From: Nilaparvata lugens
Taxonomy: Eukaryota; Arthropoda; Insecta; Hemiptera; Delphacidae
Assembly: GCF_014356525.2 (NCBI RefSeq)
Contig: NC_052508.1
Location: forward strand, 49,827,858 to 49,891,857
Direction of reading: 5' to 3'
DNA: 64,000 bases
Of this stretch, positions 61,201 through 64,000 are shown one piece after another. Position 1 is the first letter of the stretch, and each line of letters begins with the position of its first letter. The notes beneath the pieces are model-generated. The model ran no database searches and was not told the DNA's origin. It worked only from the letters and a program-made list of their open reading frames with translations. The position numbers and the translations under genes are program-made.

Positions 61201-62607
61201 TGTCGAATTCCACAATATCAACTCTTACTCCCAATTAGTGGGGTTCTACTATTTTATACTATAGTTTTGAAGAAAGTTATGATATCTGGGATGTATTTTG
61301 TTATATTCCTTTTGTATTTTATTTTTCAAATATTTGTTTAAAAACATTAACGCATTCAATTATTATATTATGTCTTGAGTAATTATAACCTTATTTAGAC
61401 TAGGCCTATATTAAAAGTATACAAATTTGGGAGAGAAACAGTTTTGAAGTAATCCTCTAATCCATTAAATTATTCCCAATCAATGAATTGATTATTTGTT
61501 TTGTAAATAATAAAAAAAAAGGGATTCATAAAACAGTTTTATAATGAGGATCTTTAACGCACCAGTTAGATGTAGAGTAGAGAAATGTAGTTTGTTTTAA
61601 ACATCTTACGAGTGCTTAAAAAAACATATAAAACTGTTTTATACCCTTTTTTCCTATCCACGACAACTAAAGAAAAGCCAGTACGGAATCACATTGCTGA
61701 CTTGTTAGTTGTTAAGGTGCAATTCCTCAAGCTTCGTTTACGTTTGTCAAGTATCTTTGAATCCAAGTTTTTTTAACGTTTCATGGACGATTATGAAAAA
61801 TCGAAGTTCTATTTAGTTGCTTTTGTGTGAGTATCTTCGGAACAGTATGACATATTGATGTCAATGTTATTATGCCCAAGTGAAATTGTTTCTGAGTGCC
61901 TGGTCACACAGAAAGCGATCTGCTATTCTTTGAAGGATATAGATATTATATATACCTATCGCAGATCACTCTGACCAGTCCCTAAATCTTGGACTGGAAT
62001 AATATATTTTGCAATGTGGCGAATAAAATGAATTTAATTTCAATTTCAGAGCCAAACCAGGATAGAAACGTTCTTTAACATGAAACCGGCCATTCCGCAA
62101 CACAACGACAGAGTTAGTCGGAGGGTGCAGAGGGCCGTGGAACGCATGGGTGGTGGGGTGGGTGAGGGGGTTGCTGAAGAGGAGGGGGGACAGAGGAGGA
62201 GAGCAAGAGATTTGCTAGCCGAGGGCGAGGAGGATGAAGGAGGAGGCGGTAGAGGGCGTGGAAGGAGGGTTAGAGGAGGAAAGCGGGGAAGAGGCGGGAT
62301 CCGGGACGAGATAAGGATAGCGACGGAGAGAGATAGGTTCCGCAGTCGGCAGCCGAGATCACGACCCCGGCCAACGCCCCCACATCCTGTTCCCGGGCCG
62401 TCGTCGACCGAGACCCGGCACCCTGTGGCCACCCCGAGGCAGGAGCTCATTCCCCAGCGTGAACGTGACCGGTTGGAGGGACTCAAGCGTAAGATTCAGG
62501 CCATCAATGTGCTCAAAACTAAGAAGAAGGTGAAGAAGGTGAATAGGCCCCCTCGGGCGCCCATCAGGCGAGAGGCTGATTTGTCGGAGAGTAGTGGCAG
62601 TGATTAG
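43290..62607 (+). CDS. mus201: DNA repair endonuclease XPG (ERCC5/mus201), 11 coding exons
   Basis: Structure-specific endonuclease of nucleotide excision repair; it cuts 3' of the lesion with TFIIH. Coding exons: 43290-43377, 43848-44023, 45273-45469, 46046-46247, 47817-48036, 50719-52280, 54503-54601, 57504-57717, 58430-58669, 60703-60890, 62050-62607. They total 3,744 bp (1,247 aa) and all phases agree. The start [12 protein letters not shown] is the conserved XPG start. The N domain holds Asp30 (LAVDVSIW) and Asp77 (FVFDGG). Residues about 222-815 are an acidic, poorly conserved spacer. The I domain starts at 849 with Glu864/Glu866 (APMEAEAQC), Asp885/Asp887 ([10 protein letters not shown]) and Asp936 (GSDYT), then the helix-hairpin-helix [21 protein letters not shown] (1064-1071) is a PCNA-binding box. 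The tail is RG- and Lys-rich. All splice sites are GT-AG; the donor after exon 5 (GTCAGC) is weak. The symbol is by orthology to Drosophila. Confidence 0.93.
44126..44312. mobile_element. MITE in XPG intron 2
   Basis: Inverted ends around CACATATCAGTATCAGAGA and TGATTCTGATATGTGGGAAT, with an inner TTCCCCAGAGTTCTAATGGA / inverted counterpart. Related sequence occurs in the array (11,897-12,025) and at 63,205-63,300, so this is a dispersed family. Confidence 0.65.
45545..45660. repeat. Dispersed repeat end (CAGGGTGTCTCACGAATGG)
   Basis: It starts ACAGGGTGTCTCACGAATGG, with ATGTCCAGTAAAAT and TTTTCCAGATATATCGATTTC further in. Text related to both ends occurs at 58,100-58,390, partly inverted. 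Probably a MITE or LINE-derived end in XPG intron 3; class unknown. Confidence 0.5.
47270..47513 (-). repeat. tRNA-derived SINE in XPG intron 4
   Basis: On the minus strand the head carries a polymerase III A box (TGGTCTAGTGGATAGAGTG) and B box (GGTTCAAACCC), and a partial acceptor stem GTGAT/ATCAC. A non-tRNA body follows. It is not a working tRNA gene, because the acceptor stem is incomplete and the body continues past it. Confidence 0.75.
48112..49511 (+). mobile_element. Non-autonomous element with ACTTTCCTTGC inverted ends
   Basis: It begins ACTTTCCTTGCCCTATTACC (like 6,007) and ends near GCAAGGAAAGT at 49,501-49,511. Inside are a GT microsatellite and three tandem units of about 165 bp marked by AACCATGTTTTTCAC at about 48,424, 48,589 and 48,755. 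A second MITE (49,223-49,404) and a SINE-body piece (49,405-49,480) are nested in it. Lies in XPG intron 5. Helentron-like or TIR element. Confidence 0.55.
49223..49404. mobile_element. Nested foldback MITE, 7-bp target duplication
   Basis: About 75-bp inverted arms starting CACTACCTCCGTAAACAAAG and ending with the complement. Flanked by GTCAGAG at 49,216-49,222 and 49,405-49,411. CA...TG ends with a 7- to 8-bp duplication suggest a hAT-type origin. Confidence 0.8.
50099..50350. mobile_element. MITE with about 65-bp inverted ends, GC-rich inner arm
   Basis: Left GCTATGAGCAGGACCTCCTA and right (inverted) GCTCATAGCAGGACTTCATT match, and the inner arms ATGGCCGCCGTATGTGGTGG and CCACCACCTACGGCGGCCAT are near-perfect complements. 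Lies in XPG intron 5, about 370 bp before exon 6. Confidence 0.75.
52317..52402. mobile_element. Small foldback element
   Basis: About 40-bp arms (AATATAAATCTCAGTACCCT and its complement) meet with a TTTGTTG loop. It starts about 35 bp after the donor of XPG exon 6. Confidence 0.7.
53280..53585. mobile_element. Hairpin repeat, longer copy, in XPG intron 6
   Basis: Inverted arms ACTAAGAAATTGTAAAAAAA and GACAATTTCTTAGTCTTTTT enclose repeated ACAGATTTATTGATACTT segments. The external part contains CTTTTTGTGTAGTTGAGAAG, the inverse of the tail in the copy at 40,965. Two flanking stretches, 53,080-53,280 and 53,585-53,815, resemble each other (GCTTAACTGCACTTGA, GATAAGCACAAAGTATGTTT), so the element may sit inside an older duplication. 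Confidence 0.65.
54010..54130. mobile_element. MITE
   Basis: CCTGTTAAATTCTAACCA at the left and TAATCATGATTAAAAATTAACAGG at the right are imperfect inverse copies, with AACCAATCGGAGAAG / CTCTGATTGGTT inside. Intron 6 of XPG. Confidence 0.55.
54715..54850 (+). repeat. tRNA-derived SINE in XPG intron 7
   Basis: A-box-like TAGCCGAGTAGTCTGG and B-box-like GAGTTTGATTCCC at tRNA spacing, followed by a non-tRNA body. Not a functional tRNA. Confidence 0.6.
55277..55344. repeat. Short inverted repeat
   Basis: ATCATATTATAATGTTCAC and GTGAACATTATAATATGAT with a loop of about 25 bp. Probably a decayed MITE in XPG intron 7. Confidence 0.55.
55640..55850 (-). repeat. Dispersed repeat related to 10,185-10,455
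   Basis: Contains TACCTGTCAAATTTCATGAA and TCGACTTGAATCTTAGACCT, then CTTCGCCCGGTCAATGA; these are the inverse of text at 10,185-10,370. XPG intron 7. Confidence 0.6.
56410..56808. mobile_element. Inverted-repeat element
   Basis: TTTTTCCTACAGTTAC at the left and GTAACTGTAGGAAAAAGC at the right are inverse copies, followed inward by GAAAAGTGG / CCACTTTTC. The 400-bp interior has no recognised protein on either strand. XPG intron 7. Confidence 0.6.
57150..57360 (-). repeat. tRNA-derived SINE in XPG intron 7
   Basis: On the minus strand a perfect B box (GGTTCGAATCCC) lies in a strong T-arm (CCCGGGTTCGAATCCCGG), with a weaker A box (TGGCCATAGTTATTCAGAG) upstream. The body has CGAGCCACTCCCGTGTTTCG. 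Similar CCCGTGTT..CGGAT text occurs in the SINE at 47,390, so the two share a body. Confidence 0.75.
58140..58400. repeat. Repeat cluster before XPG exon 9
   Basis: Hairpin TAATCATCTTTGGAAAT / ATTTCCAAAGATGATTA (about 58,151-58,243), followed by ATGTCCAGTAAAATG and TTTTCAAGATATATCGATTTC as at 45,615-45,670. Confidence 0.5.
58750..58900. mobile_element. Hairpin repeat, third copy
   Basis: AAAAATTGTTAAAAACCACA and TTTTTGACAATTTCTTGG arms, then the tail ACCACAATATCAACTTCTCA followed by ACTACACAAAAAAA. Same family as 40,965 and 53,280. XPG intron 9. Confidence 0.65.
59640..60280 (-). mobile_element. LINE reverse transcriptase fragment
   Basis: On the minus strand, about 60,265-59,970 reads in shifted frames [20 protein letters not shown] and [22 protein letters not shown] text. 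This is the KT-xYI-F...IKYLGI-IDxxLKW segment following the catalytic core of Jockey/CR1-type reverse transcriptases. The 3' UTR-like tail extends to about 59,640. Decayed. XPG intron 9. Confidence 0.6.
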
Positions 62608-62631
62608 GTTCATCCAAATCTTCCTTCGATC

Positions 62632-62637
62632 AATAAA
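62632..62637 (+). terminator. Polyadenylation signal of XPG
   Basis: AATAAA 25 bp after the stop codon of the last XPG exon. This would give a very short 3' UTR; further AT-rich candidates exist downstream. Confidence 0.55.
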
Positions 62638-62639
62638 TT

Positions 62640-64000
62640 TGGTTAACTTTTTGGTTAGGGTTACTATTAATTATCAAGAAATAAAAAATCCAAGTACCAT
62701 ATTTAAAAAGAAGGTTACTTAGATGTTTTATTTTTATCTCTTGATATTCAGTTGTTTCTATGTTTGATGAAAGTATTTAAAAGTTATTTCAATGAATAAC
62801 TTTATGTGTTTCTATTTTTGATAAAAGTTTTTTAAAATTACAGTAATTAGACATTATTTCTATGCACAAATTTAGTAACTTGTTTCTATGTTTGACACTT
62901 GAAAGTATAGTAATTGGAAGAACGTGCCAAAGGCACTAACTTATCAGAGTGAAGTTTTGGTGTTAGTAGTTAGATATAGTAATTAGTTTTTATTGAAAAT
63001 CTATTTGAAATTGATTTTTTAATACTTTTTATGAAAAATTGTTTCTATGTTTTCTACATGTAGAAGAAATGACAATAGAATAAATTGAAGATATTGCATT
63101 TTTTGCTGAATTACTACATATTAGTGACAGTAAAAGTAGCAGATACAATGACAATATATTTCCCATCAGTTATTAGATATTGGATACAGTTGAAGATATT
63201 TGACTCTTCCCATTCAGCTCGGCCGAGCGAGTATAAATAGTCCCACTATAACTTATGGGAATAATATTATCACTGTCACTAATATATGTGGGAATCCAGC
63301 TTAAAGTGCTTTTAAGTAAATCATTGTTGCGTGTGAAACTAGTTGAAAAAATTCAGTTGAAAAATGATATTATTGTAGTGATTAGGTTCGATGCCAATTT
63401 AATTTGTTTACAATTTATTTTCATATTATTAATTTTAATAATATTATTTTATTAATTATTAATTTCAATGATTGTTTCCGTGTAAATTGATTGTATATAT
63501 TTTGTGAGAATCATTTCAATATGTGCATGTGCAGATGAATGACTGATGAAATCATATACATTTTTACCCAAAGATATTTTAAGATATTAAAATAGCATCT
63601 AATAATACATTTCCATTTTTATTAAAAAATTCATCAGATTGAATTGTTGGAATTGATTTTTAAAATGCATACTCTTCAAAAGAATTATTGAAATCATTAT
63701 TATTTTAGATTTTGTAAATAGATTGTTTGTATAATCAAATAAAAATGTATTTTATGGCGTTATTTTATTGTTTTAAATTTTGCACAAAAGCATGTTGTAT
63801 AATATCCATTAATAAAGGAATACCTACGATGTTTTCTGCTTGCTCAGATCTGTTCCTCAGGTGAAATCTGAATACTTCAGGACCTCTTTCGTGACTCTAT
63901 CGCGGTACTGATTTAAGGCGGCAGGAAATCCTATACCAAGTATAATCGTGTCCATTCCAGACATATATCCAACAATAATAGTTGAGAGTAAACAGGAATT
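62640..64000. other. AT-rich DNA downstream of XPG
   Basis: No coding exon recognised. 63,205-63,300 carries MITE text related to 44,126 (TTCCCATTCAGCTCGGCCGA ... ATATATGTGGGAATCC). 63,835-63,935 resembles a SINE body (CTCAGGTGAAATCTGAATAC, CTTCAGGACCTC). The rest is featureless. Confidence 0.45.

Noticed and set aside
62046..62486. 146-codon minus-strand frame opposite the XPG last exon
   Set aside because: Antisense shadow of the GC-rich, codon-biased XPG exon; no features of its own.

Overview
The window looks like gene-poor, AT-rich, repeat-dense DNA from an insect. The genes have GT-AG introns and metazoan domains (XPG, FLYWCH, DUF4806). The transposons are insect types: BEL/Pao, Ty3, Jockey/RTE-like LINEs, PIF/Harbinger with MADF partners, tRNA-headed SINEs and hairpin MITEs. 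Several dispersed repeats, such as the ends built on ACTTTCCTTGC and the hairpins with AAGAAATTGTC arms, resemble hemipteran (planthopper-type) repeats. That organism guess is inference, not a search result.

Left part, 1-10,440. A roughly 202-bp satellite (about 1,500-3,735), hairpin MITEs, a 5'-truncated LINE end, a possible 5' UTR exon ending at 8,019, and one clear coding exon with a DUF4806-like motif (9,611-9,770).

Array, 10,456-18,370. Four overlapping, nearly identical copies of one composite repeat. Each copy carries all or part of a PIF/Harbinger-type non-autonomous element, and three carry a 74-codon open frame. The array ends in four 116-bp tandem units and a short inverted echo of the array.

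Transposon zone, 19,380-35,942. A deleted LINE, two decayed PIF/Harbinger elements that keep HARBI1-like transposase and convergent MADF-partner pieces, and mariner-like MITEs. Then comes a BEL/Pao LTR element (24,863-35,937, 5-bp target duplication) that lacks reverse transcriptase and integrase. A full-length Ty3-type LTR element (25,411-31,949, 4-bp target duplication) sits within it at the LTR/internal junction.

Right part, 36,539-64,000. Two host genes appear to be arranged head to head. A FLYWCH-type zinc-finger gene runs on the minus strand (coding exons 40,642-40,509, 40,336-40,124 and a candidate last exon 36,841-36,539). The complete XPG/ERCC5 (Drosophila mus201) nucleotide-excision-repair endonuclease gene runs on the plus strand: 11 coding exons, 43,290-62,607, predicted 1,247 aa, all exon phases consistent. 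Its introns are full of MITEs, SINEs and LINE debris but its coding frame is intact.

I found no convincing new enzymatic system. The most unusual items are the nested Harbinger array, the BEL element whose pol is replaced by a GC-rich minisatellite, and a hairpin repeat with an A-rich tail and an 11-bp target duplication.
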